Under the pieces are notes generated by a model, which had not been told where the DNA came from, ran no database searches, and saw only the letters and a list, made by a program, of their open reading frames with translations. From Firmicutes bacterium CAG:460 (lineage in GTDB: Bacteria > Bacillota_I > Bacilli_A > RF39 > UBA660): a stretch of DNA of 10,610 nt. Shown one piece after another: positions 1-6,011 of this stretch (its first letter is position 1; every line of letters starts with the position of its first letter). A program made the position numbers and the translations under genes. The DNA is taken from contig FR899763.1 of NCBI GenBank assembly GCA_000437355.1, forward strand, positions 1 to 10,610, written 5' to 3'.

Positions 1-803
1 AAGGAAAAGAAAGTAAACGTCATAGATGGTTTGAACCTGAAAATTTAGATGATTTAGGAGAATTAAAAAAACTTAATTGTAATGATACTTCTATGGGATG
101 TTCATTTTATGGATATAGTATCCTTGAAAATATAGTGTATAATTTAGAAAAATTTTTGAATTCTGATGAATATAAAATTAGTCACCCATGGATTGGCAGT
201 GATATTAAAATAATGGGGTTTAGGGATAATAATGAAGTAAGCATTACTATGTGCGTTCCACAGTTATGTACATTTGTTAATAATGTTGAAGAATATATTT
301 CGAATAAAAAACAAGTAGAAGCTGATATAATTAAATATATAAAAACGTTGTATCCAGAAGTGATTTTGAATCTCTTTATTAATACCAGAGATAAAATAGA
401 TGAAAAAAATACAGATTTATATTTAACTTTTACTGGGTCGTCAATAGAAATGGGTGATGAAGGTTTTGTTGGTAGAGGAAATAGAATGGGAGGTTTAATA
501 ACACCAAGACGTTTTTACACGATGGAAGGAATTTGTGGTAAAAATCCTATTTATCATACTGGAAAAATGTATAGTGTGGCATCTTATATAATTGCTAAAA
601 AAATTTATGAGAAAACAGGAGCAAATTGTAGTGTTGAAATGATTGGTCAAAGTGGTCAATCTTTGTCAAACCCTTGGAAAATAACCATTTATACTGATAA
701 AAATATTTCATATGAACTATGTGAAGAAATATCATGTGAAGTTTTAGATAATTTTGGTGTTATTTCTAATGGAATAATTAACGGTGAGTTTCCGCTCTGT
801 TAG
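1..803 (+). CDS. Archaeal-type S-adenosylmethionine synthetase (methionine adenosyltransferase), 5'-truncated by the window edge
   Basis: The frame is open from base 3. An ATG at 93 falls inside a conserved block (ELKKL..NDTSMG; archaeal enzymes read ANDTS.GVGY), so it is an internal methionine and the true start lies before the window. The remaining ~266 residues carry family hallmarks: GDEGFVGRGNRMGGLI, then MEGICGKNP..H.GKMY, as in the archaeal MAT family (PF01941, about 400 residues) and unlike the usual bacterial MetK. The family makes S-adenosylmethionine from methionine and ATP in the cytosol. About a third of the protein is missing upstream. The gene ends with TAG, 14 bases before the next gene's first ATG, so the two are probably co-transcribed. 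A bacterium normally has MetK, so this looks like an acquired second enzyme feeding SAM to a local pathway; that role is inferred. The family assignment is firm; catalytic activity is untested. Confidence 0.88.
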   Translation, partial: GKESKRHRWFEPENLDDLGELKKLNCNDTSMGCSFYGYSILENIVYNLEKFLNSDEYKISHPWIGSDIKIMGFRDNNEVSITMCVPQLCTFVNNVEEYISNKKQVEADIIKYIKTLYPEVILNLFINTRDKIDEKNTDLYLTFTGSSIEMGDEGFVGRGNRMGGLITPRRFYTMEGICGKNPIYHTGKMYSVASYIIAKKIYEKTGANCSVEMIGQSGQSLSNPWKITIYTDKNISYELCEEISCEVLDNFGVISNGIINGEFPLC

Positions 804-814
804 TAGAAAGGTTA

Positions 815-1450
815 ATGATGAATAATAAAATAATCGTAGGCGTAGAGGGGGTATCATATTCCGGCAAAACCACCTTTTGTGAAAATGCTGCTTTTAATAA
901 TAATGTTATTATTGTTAATGAAAGTCCAAAATTTTGTGGAATAACAATTAAAGTTACAGATAATAAAGAAGAAATAATAAAAAATTCAGAATTAACATTG
1001 CAAATCGAAGAAGAAAGAACTAAATATACATCTCAACAATTTAAATCAAATATATTATTATTTGATAGGACTATATTTTCATTTATATCAATCAGTTATG
1101 CTTATTATAATACGGGAATGGTTAATTATTATAATGATTACATTGATCAAATAATTGACGGTATTAAAAACAAAGTTTATTTAGTGCCTGATTATTTGAT
1201 TTATTTGGAAGTGACTGAAGAAGAAACTTTGAAAAGAATGCAAAGAAAAAAGAAGAATCTTCCCGAATACTGGTTATCCCCAAAATTTAAAAATTCTATT
1301 TGTGAACTGATGAGTAAAATTGTAAATGTTTATCAGGTAAATAATCGATTTATACATTATGATGAGTTTGAAAAATTTTTAAATAAGAATAAGTTTACTA
1401 AAATAGATAGTTATGCTATTATTAATTTATTGTTGGAGATGAAAATATGA
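815..1450 (+). CDS. P-loop nucleoside/nucleotide kinase-like protein (thymidylate or deoxynucleoside kinase-like)
   Basis: The 211-residue protein opens with a Walker A loop, GVSYSGKTT (residues 12-20), right after a first beta strand (KIIVGVEG). An E-S-P segment follows at 36-38, a DR motif sits at 84-85 (LLFDRTIFS) where thymidylate and deoxynucleoside kinases have DR or ER, and a basic lid-like stretch RMQRKKK spans 141-147. This order fits the thymidylate kinase / deoxynucleoside kinase fold and its usual size (about 200-215 residues). The substrate cannot be read from sequence; a nucleoside, a nucleotide or another small molecule is possible. Two start codons are adjacent, at 815 and 818. 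The ribosome site AGAAAGG (805-811) is better spaced from 818 (6 bases) than from 815 (3 bases). The stop overlaps the next start (ATGA), suggesting translational coupling with the synthetase-like gene. Confidence 0.75.
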   Translation: MMNNKIIVGVEGVSYSGKTTFCENAAFNNNVIIVNESPKFCGITIKVTDNKEEIIKNSELTLQIEEERTKYTSQQFKSNILLFDRTIFSFISISYAYYNTGMVNYYNDYIDQIIDGIKNKVYLVPDYLIYLEVTEEETLKRMQRKKKNLPEYWLSPKFKNSICELMSKIVNVYQVNNRFIHYDEFEKFLNKNKFTKIDSYAIINLLLEMKI

Positions 1451-2466
1451 ATAATATATTTGGTGAAATTAATAATGTAAAAAAATATTTTGAAAATAAA
1501 AACTGGATATATGAAATAAATGATAATGGAGTGCGCTTTTATAAAAATGGCACTGGTTTAAATGACAGTAAACAAATTGTTGATTTTAGCACAAAAAAAA
1601 GCCAATGTTCTTTTTATGAATCGTTTGATAGTTTTAAATCTATTACAATTGATTACTTTTCACAAGTGTTAAGTGATTTGCAAATTTTAAATCCTATAAA
1701 TATTTATAGTGGGTATGGGCAAAATTCATTTGTTTCTACTGGGCTTGAGTATTATTATGATTATTTATATAATGGTATGGTTATATCTAGAAACAACACT
1801 ATGGTTATTCAGCCATCTGTTAGATTTAAATTAAATTTTTTTAATAGTGCATATGGTAATAATGATGTGATGGATTTTTCAAGCATAGCATTTAATAATT
1901 TATCTATTGTTCATTTTGAAAACGAATTAGATAGAATAGTGAATATTGAAAATGTTTTGTCGTTTCTTTCGAGAATTGGAATCCACGCATCAAGAGTTAA
2001 TTTTGTTTTAGAATATAAAATTAGACAAAAAAATAATAATGTATCTTACACAGCTGTTAAATTTTTTGTTGATAACTTAGAAATTGGAGATATATTATTT
2101 TTGGAGACTAATGGCATTTATCTAGTAGAATATGGATTTGGTGTTGAAAGACTTTTTTCTAGAGTTTTAAATAAAAAATATTGTGATTTATTTATTGAGA
2201 ACGTTAAAAAATATGTTAATGATGAAATATTAGCAGTTAATTTTTTAACTTTGTTAAATATGTTTGATAATTATAATTGCAATCACGGAGCAAAATCAAA
2301 GATTAACTTTGTTTTAAAAACATTTAATTATAATAATGTATTATTAGATTTGGATTTGATATTTCAAAATTATGAGTTTTGGTGTAAAATATTAGAGGGT
2401 ACGAAATATCAAGTTGATTTTGAAAATGTTACTCAAAAATATTTAAAAATGGTAAGGAGACGTTAA
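1447..2466 (+). CDS. Stand-alone class II aminoacyl-tRNA-synthetase-like protein, resembling the alanyl-tRNA synthetase catalytic core
   Basis: The 339-residue protein has three segments in the order of a class II synthetase core. FVSTGLEYYYDYL (95-107) is like the AlaRS motif-1 region F.NAGM.QF. MVIQPSVRF (119-127, R126) is like AlaRS motif 2, SSQKCVR. YGFGVERLFSRVL (229-241, R235) is a motif 3 of the form G.G.ERL. A bacterial AlaRS is about 870 residues, so the editing domain, C-Ala domain and most tRNA-binding parts are absent. Such paralogs often activate an amino acid for a carrier protein, a small molecule or a modified tRNA rather than for translation. The amino acid and acceptor are unknown. 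It overlaps the kinase gene by 4 bases and sits 3 bases before the peptidase gene, so it is clearly within the operon. Similarity is remote outside the motifs; loss of activity cannot be excluded. Confidence 0.62.
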   Translation: MNNIFGEINNVKKYFENKNWIYEINDNGVRFYKNGTGLNDSKQIVDFSTKKSQCSFYESFDSFKSITIDYFSQVLSDLQILNPINIYSGYGQNSFVSTGLEYYYDYLYNGMVISRNNTMVIQPSVRFKLNFFNSAYGNNDVMDFSSIAFNNLSIVHFENELDRIVNIENVLSFLSRIGIHASRVNFVLEYKIRQKNNNVSYTAVKFFVDNLEIGDILFLETNGIYLVEYGFGVERLFSRVLNKKYCDLFIENVKKYVNDEILAVNFLTLLNMFDNYNCNHGAKSKINFVLKTFNYNNVLLDLDLIFQNYEFWCKILEGTKYQVDFENVTQKYLKMVRRR

Positions 2467-2469
2467 ATT

Positions 2470-3165
2470 ATGAAAGTATTTTTATGTGGTGGGGGAAGTG
2501 GTGAAGTAGTAAAAGAGTCAATGTTAAAATTTGGCAGTTTGATTGATAAAAATAAACCATTATTGTATTTGCCTTTAGCAATGGAAACGGAAAGATATGC
2601 CGGCTGTCTTGAATGGATAAAAAAAGAGTTGAGTATTATAGGCGTATCAAATATAGATATGGTTACTAGTGGAAAAGAACTTTATAATAAAAATTTAAAT
2701 GATTATTGTGCTATATTTATTGGTGGTGGAAATACATACCGATTATTAAAAGAAATTAAGGATAGTAATTCATTTGATAAAATTTCGGATTTTATTAAAA
2801 ATGATGGAATTGTTTTTGGCGGTAGTGCTGGAGCTATTATATTTGGCAAGGACATAAATTCTTGTAAGAGTCAAGATTTAAATACTGTTTGTTTGACTGA
2901 TACATGCGGATTTAATATATTATCTGGATATTCATTGCTTTGTCATTTAAATCGTAATGATGGAGTGAAATTTAATAGAGATAAAAATTCTGAGTATCTT
3001 ATGCATTTTTCTAAAAATAATAAAGTATTATATATTCCTGATGATGATACTATTTTTATAAATGATAAAGATGTAACTTTTATTGGCGATTCTGAATATA
3101 GAATTTATTATAATAATAAATTTATTGTCAAAAAACCATCTTCATCCAAAATTGATTTAGATTGA
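2470..3165 (+). CDS. Peptidase family S51 (peptidase E / cyanophycinase-like) serine peptidase
   Basis: The 231-residue protein matches the S51 fold, a glutamine-amidotransferase-like Rossmann fold. It starts with a strand and glycine turn (MKVFLCGGGSG), has the conserved IGGGNTYRLL (84-93), and a nucleophile elbow GGSAGAIIFG (117-126) with S119. H159 and D136 lie where Salmonella peptidase E has His157 and Asp135 (nucleophile Ser120), so a complete triad is likely. Length is close to peptidase E (about 229). Known members cleave Asp-X dipeptides or cyanophycin beta-aspartyl bonds; the substrate here is unknown. AAGGAGA (from 2454) precedes ATG 2470. No signal peptide is seen, so it acts in the cytosol. 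In this cluster it might trim a peptide-like product or destroy a toxic aminoacyl compound (inference). Confidence 0.83.
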   Translation: MKVFLCGGGSGEVVKESMLKFGSLIDKNKPLLYLPLAMETERYAGCLEWIKKELSIIGVSNIDMVTSGKELYNKNLNDYCAIFIGGGNTYRLLKEIKDSNSFDKISDFIKNDGIVFGGSAGAIIFGKDINSCKSQDLNTVCLTDTCGFNILSGYSLLCHLNRNDGVKFNRDKNSEYLMHFSKNNKVLYIPDDDTIFINDKDVTFIGDSEYRIYYNNKFIVKKPSSSKIDLD

Positions 3166-3217
3166 TATTTTTAATGTTTGTTGGCTTGTCTGTAATGAAT
3201 AAAAAGAAATAAACTAG

Positions 3218-3250
3218 TGTTATATTTAAAAAATAAAAATTAAGCGGAGG
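3218..3250 (+). promoter_or_regulatory. Possible extended -10 promoter and strong ribosome site ahead of the seryl-tRNA synthetase gene
   Basis: The 89-base gap between the peptidase and seryl-tRNA synthetase genes holds TGTTATATT (3218-3226), which fits an extended -10 element (TGnTATAAT-like) with no good -35. GCGGAGG (3244-3250) is a clear ribosome site 4 bases before ATG 3255. No T-box, terminator hairpin or other leader structure is visible here, unlike upstream of tyrS. The ribosome site is well supported; the promoter is weak. Confidence 0.3.
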
Positions 3251-3254
3251 TTTT

Positions 3255-4547
3255 ATGATTGATATTAAAAAAATAAGAAATGAAAAAGAAAAAGTAGAAA
3301 AAGCATTAAGTAAAAAAATGGGACAATGTTCATTGGACAATGTAATTTTGTTAGATGACAAAAGAAAATTTTTACAACAACAAATAGATGAATTACAAAG
3401 ATATAGAAATGAAAAATCAAAAGAAATAGGAAGGCTTAAGTCTGCTGGAGTGGATACTTCTGAAATTATTATTAAAATGCAGGAATTAGGCCAAAGAATT
3501 AGTCTTCTATCAAACCAATTATCTGATATAAAATTAAAATTAAAAGAAGAAATGGAATCTTTACCAAATATTCCTGATGATGATATATTACCAGGCGGTA
3601 AAGAAAATAATGTTGTGATAAAAAAGTCACTAAATCAAAGAAATTTTGGCTTTGATTTTAAGGATCATATTGAATTAGAATCCAAATTGGGATTAATTGA
3701 TTATAACAGAGGTATTAAACTTTCGGGCTCTGGTGGTTGGGTTTATACTGGAAAGGGTGCTCAATTAGAATGGGCATTAATTAATTATTGTATTAATGAA
3801 CATTTAAGAGATGGTTGGGAATTTGTTTTAGTTCCTCATATGTTAAATTATGATTGTGGCTATGTTGCTGGGCAATTTCCTAAATTTAAAAACGAAGTTT
3901 ATTGGTTAGATGATAATCATGATAAGTTTTTGTTGCCAACATCTGAAACTGCTTTGGCTAGTTTGCATAAAAATGAAATTTTAACTTTAGATTCTTTGCC
4001 AAAAAAATATTTTGCCTATACTCCTTGTTATAGAGTGGAAAATGGAAGTTCTAGAAAGGAAGAAAGAGGTATTATTAGAAGTCATCAATTTAATAAAATT
4101 GAAATGTTTCAACTAACTAAACCTGAAGAATCAGATATGTTTTTTAATGAAATATTGAATAAAGCTGAAAATTTAGTGAAAAATCTTGGGTTGCATTATC
4201 AAATATCTAAATTGGCAGCTGGCGATTGTAGCGCAAGTATGTGTAGAACCTACGATATAGAAGTTTGGATACCTAGTATGGGAATATATAAAGAAGTTAG
4301 TTCTGTTTCAAATTGTCGGGATTATCAAGCAAGACGTGGAAATATACGATTTAAAAATGAAAACGGTGATTTGGAATTTGTTAATACATTGAATGGTTCT
4401 GGATTGGCAACAAGTAGACTTTTACCAGCTATTCTTGAACAATTTCAACTAAAAGATGGAAGTGTTGTAATCCCTGAAGTTTTAAGGCCATATATGGGAA
4501 ATCTTGAAATAATAGAGCCTGTGCAAACCAGAAAATTAATAAAGTAA
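3255..4547 (+). CDS. serS: Seryl-tRNA synthetase, divergent (possible accessory copy)
   Basis: The 430-residue protein has full seryl-tRNA synthetase architecture. Residues 1-105 form the N-terminal long coiled-coil tRNA-binding arm (MIDIKKIR start, ESLPNIP at its end). The class II core has the serine-site TSE (229-231), motif 2 from R260 to E283 (YRVENGSSRKEERG then SHQFNKIEMF), EVSSVSNC.D.QARR (347-361), and motif 3 NGSGLATSR (380-388) followed by IPEVLRPYMG. It charges tRNA-Ser with serine using ATP. Several usually constant spots are altered: PTSET for PTAEV, SSVSNC for SSCSNC, NGSGLATSR for NGSGLAVGR, and GGWVYTG for the common RFYFLKG. All obvious catalytic residues remain. The altered residues and its place beside accessory genes suggest a second copy, either for Ser-tRNA-dependent biosynthesis or as a resistant target. 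Whether the genome has another serS cannot be seen here. Confidence 0.9.
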   Translation: MIDIKKIRNEKEKVEKALSKKMGQCSLDNVILLDDKRKFLQQQIDELQRYRNEKSKEIGRLKSAGVDTSEIIIKMQELGQRISLLSNQLSDIKLKLKEEMESLPNIPDDDILPGGKENNVVIKKSLNQRNFGFDFKDHIELESKLGLIDYNRGIKLSGSGGWVYTGKGAQLEWALINYCINEHLRDGWEFVLVPHMLNYDCGYVAGQFPKFKNEVYWLDDNHDKFLLPTSETALASLHKNEILTLDSLPKKYFAYTPCYRVENGSSRKEERGIIRSHQFNKIEMFQLTKPEESDMFFNEILNKAENLVKNLGLHYQISKLAAGDCSASMCRTYDIEVWIPSMGIYKEVSSVSNCRDYQARRGNIRFKNENGDLEFVNTLNGSGLATSRLLPAILEQFQLKDGSVVIPEVLRPYMGNLEIIEPVQTRKLIK

Positions 4548-4685
4548 CATAAATTGTTTGCAATTTTCAAATAAAGTTAATTCTTGTAAATTAATATAAT
4601 AGTAATAATAATTTTATTTGATACAAAAAGTTTAAAACCAAGTAAAAAGACGATAATAATTTTATAAAAAAACATCGAGGTGTTT

Positions 4686-5729
4686 ATGGGGCATATATTT
4701 AAAGTTTTGGATAATAGCAATTATATAAATGAAAAAGAAAAATGTTTATTATTAGTGGAGAAAATGTTTGAAAACGATAATAATAAATTAGCTAATATAG
4801 CAGATTTCAAAAAACATTTAGATTTTATTTTTTCTGCTACTTATGGTAATAAAGCATTTTTAATACTTTTTATAATAGATGAGAAGTTGGAAAATATGGT
4901 AAATTTTTATGAATATAATTCTCTAGAACATGATTGGTGCATATTTAATTTATTTACTGAAAAAGAAAATCGTCAAAAAGGATATGGAGAGAAAACGTTA
5001 CAATATGCTTTAAAAGAATTAAAGAAATATGAATATAATAATTTGATTTCTGGAATTGAAAAAGACAATATCGCTTCCATTAAACTTCATGAAAAAAATG
5101 GATTTATATATGCTAATTGTAAATGGGATGAATTTGCAGATGGGTTCCCAGAGAAACACTTATGTTATATTTATAATAAGGAGAATATAATGAATAAAAA
5201 TACGATTAAATTAGAAACAGAAAGACTTATTTTGAGAAAAATAGAAATGTCTGATTATGAAGCAATTTATAATTGTTGGACGAGTGATGAGAATGTTACG
5301 AAGTATGTAACTTGGAATGCTCATAAAAGTCCTGAAGAAACTAAGAAATTAACAAAATACTGGGTAGAAGATTATACCAATGATTATTGTTATAGATGGC
5401 TTGTAACACTTAAAGAAACAAATGAAATAATTGGTATGATTGATGTTATATCTAAAAATATTCAATATATGACTGCTGAAGTGGGTTATTGTTATGGGTC
5501 TAAATATTGGGGAAAAGGTTATGCTTCTGAAGCATTAAGAAAAGTAATTGAATATTTACATGAGGAAGGCTTTCCGGTTGTAACTGCTGAACACTTTGTT
5601 TCAAATAAAGCTAGTGGAAGAGTTATGGAAAAAGCAGGAATGGTTTATGAAACAACTTTGAAGTCTAGAGTTATAAATAAAATGGGAGAAAGAGAAGACA
5701 TTTTAGTTTATGTTTCTATTTGCGAGTAA
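4686..5729 (+). CDS. Tandem GNAT acetyltransferase fusion (two N-acetyltransferase domains)
   Basis: Starting at ATG 4686 the protein has 347 residues in two acetyl-CoA-dependent GNAT domains. The first (about 1-165) has the acetyl-CoA loop RQKGYG (96-101), then an N and K.HEKNGF, typical of motif A/B. The second (about 169-347) is RimJ/RimL-like: TERLILRKIEMSDYEAIY, YWGKGYASEAL (274-284) and NKASGRVMEKAGM. A frame extending to GTG 4680 is possible, but that codon overlaps the ribosome site GAGG (4677-4680), so ATG 4686, 5 bases after it, is preferred. Substrates are unknown; the RimL group acetylates alpha-amino groups of proteins, amino acids or aminoacyl antibiotics. It follows the seryl-tRNA synthetase by 138 bases and may or may not be in that operon. 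The second domain also has its own internal ribosome site and start, listed separately. Confidence 0.8.
   Translation: MGHIFKVLDNSNYINEKEKCLLLVEKMFENDNNKLANIADFKKHLDFIFSATYGNKAFLILFIIDEKLENMVNFYEYNSLEHDWCIFNLFTEKENRQKGYGEKTLQYALKELKKYEYNNLISGIEKDNIASIKLHEKNGFIYANCKWDEFADGFPEKHLCYIYNKENIMNKNTIKLETERLILRKIEMSDYEAIYNCWTSDENVTKYVTWNAHKSPEETKKLTKYWVEDYTNDYCYRWLVTLKETNEIIGMIDVISKNIQYMTAEVGYCYGSKYWGKGYASEALRKVIEYLHEEGFPVVTAEHFVSNKASGRVMEKAGMVYETTLKSRVINKMGEREDILVYVSICE
5178..5729 (+). promoter_or_regulatory. Internal ribosome site and start that could yield a stand-alone RimL-like acetyltransferase (ATG 5190)
   Basis: At the junction of the two GNAT domains there is a near-perfect ribosome site, AAGGAGA (5178-5184), 5 bases before ATG 5190. 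The product would be a 179-residue protein (MNKNTIKLETERL...) of normal size for a RimJ/RimL acetyltransferase. Just before it, TAATAA (5174-5179) would be a double stop in the +2 frame relative to the fused reading frame. The junction therefore looks like an old gene boundary whose stop was lost or bypassed. Either one fused protein, or the fusion plus the separate C-terminal protein, may be made. The site is clear; its use is inferred. Confidence 0.6.
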
Positions 5730-5732
5730 TAC

Positions 5733-5761
5733 TTGCCAAATGTAAATCTTTATGATATGAT
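5733..5761 (+). promoter_or_regulatory. Promoter for the T-box-tyrS transcript
   Basis: TTGCCA (5733-5738) and TATGAT (5756-5761) are separated by 17 bases, a good sigma-A-type pair. Transcription would start near 5768, about 23 bases before the base of T-box Stem I, which is where a promoter should lie. A second TATGAT at 5751 has only 12 bases of spacing and is unlikely to be the -10. Confidence 0.6.
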
Positions 5762-5786
5762 TTAGATATGTGTGAATTATTGAATG

Positions 5787-5993
5787 TTGAAAAAAACATT
5801 TAGTAGATTTTATAATTTAGTTTTAGAGAGTCAATGTTTGGTGAAAATTGATACAATTATAAAAATGAATTACAGTTTTTTAGTTCAATCGGTTATAACC
5901 GTTATAATTTAAAGTGCATAGTAAATATTACTATGAATTAAGGTGGTACCGCGAATTATTTCGTCCTTATGGATAGAAATAGTTCGCTTTTTT
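5787..5993 (+). ncRNA. T-box riboswitch, tyrosine-specific, controlling tyrS
   Basis: The T-box core AAGGTGGTACCGCG lies at 5940-5953. Stem I can be paired by eye: base AAAAAAC 5791-5797 with GTTTTTT 5875-5881, middle TATAATT 5811-5817 with AATTATA 5855-5861, top TCAAT 5831-5835 with ATTGA 5847-5851, with AGAG and GGTGAAA elements in place. The specifier loop on the 3' side holds GAATTACA, giving codon UAC (5871-5873), tyrosine. A hairpin CGGTTATAACCG (5890-5901) and Stem III CATAGTA/TACTATG (5917-5923/5929-5935) follow. TGGT (5944-5947) would pair with the ACCA end of uncharged tRNA-Tyr. AAGG 5940-5943 with CCTT 5965-5968 forms the antiterminator. When tRNA-Tyr is charged the downstream terminator forms and tyrS is off; uncharged tRNA turns it on. 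Confidence 0.93.
5951..5993 (+). terminator. T-box regulated intrinsic terminator before tyrS
   Basis: GCGAATTATTTC (5951-5962) pairs with GAAATAGTTCGC (5976-5987) over 12 base pairs, one of them G-U, followed by six T (5988-5993). The 5' arm shares GCG (5951-5953) and C5962 with the antiterminator helix, so the two structures exclude each other, as expected of a T-box attenuator. Confidence 0.9.
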
Positions 5994-6011
5994 ATTAGGA
6001 GGAGTGAGACT

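Noticed and set aside
93..95. ATG as the start of the SAM synthetase
   Set aside because: Conserved family sequence (ELKKL..NDTS) continues in frame upstream to the window edge, so this methionine is internal.
3128..3361. Reading frame on the - strand across the peptidase/serS gap
   Set aside because: It overlaps the ends of two well-supported genes, is low-complexity in composition and shows no family motif or ribosome site.
4595..4600. TATAAT as a promoter for the acetyltransferase gene
   Set aside because: No credible -35 at 16-18 bases and no extended -10; a promoter may exist in this gap but cannot be placed.
4605..4665. Direct repeat ATAATAATTTTAT (4605-4617 and 4653-4665) between serS and the acetyltransferase
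   Set aside because: A 13-base match of pure A/T is likely by chance in sequence this AT-rich, and it shows no link to a mobile element.
4680..4682. GTG as the start of the double acetyltransferase
   Set aside because: It overlaps the ribosome site GAGG; ATG 4686 has proper spacing.
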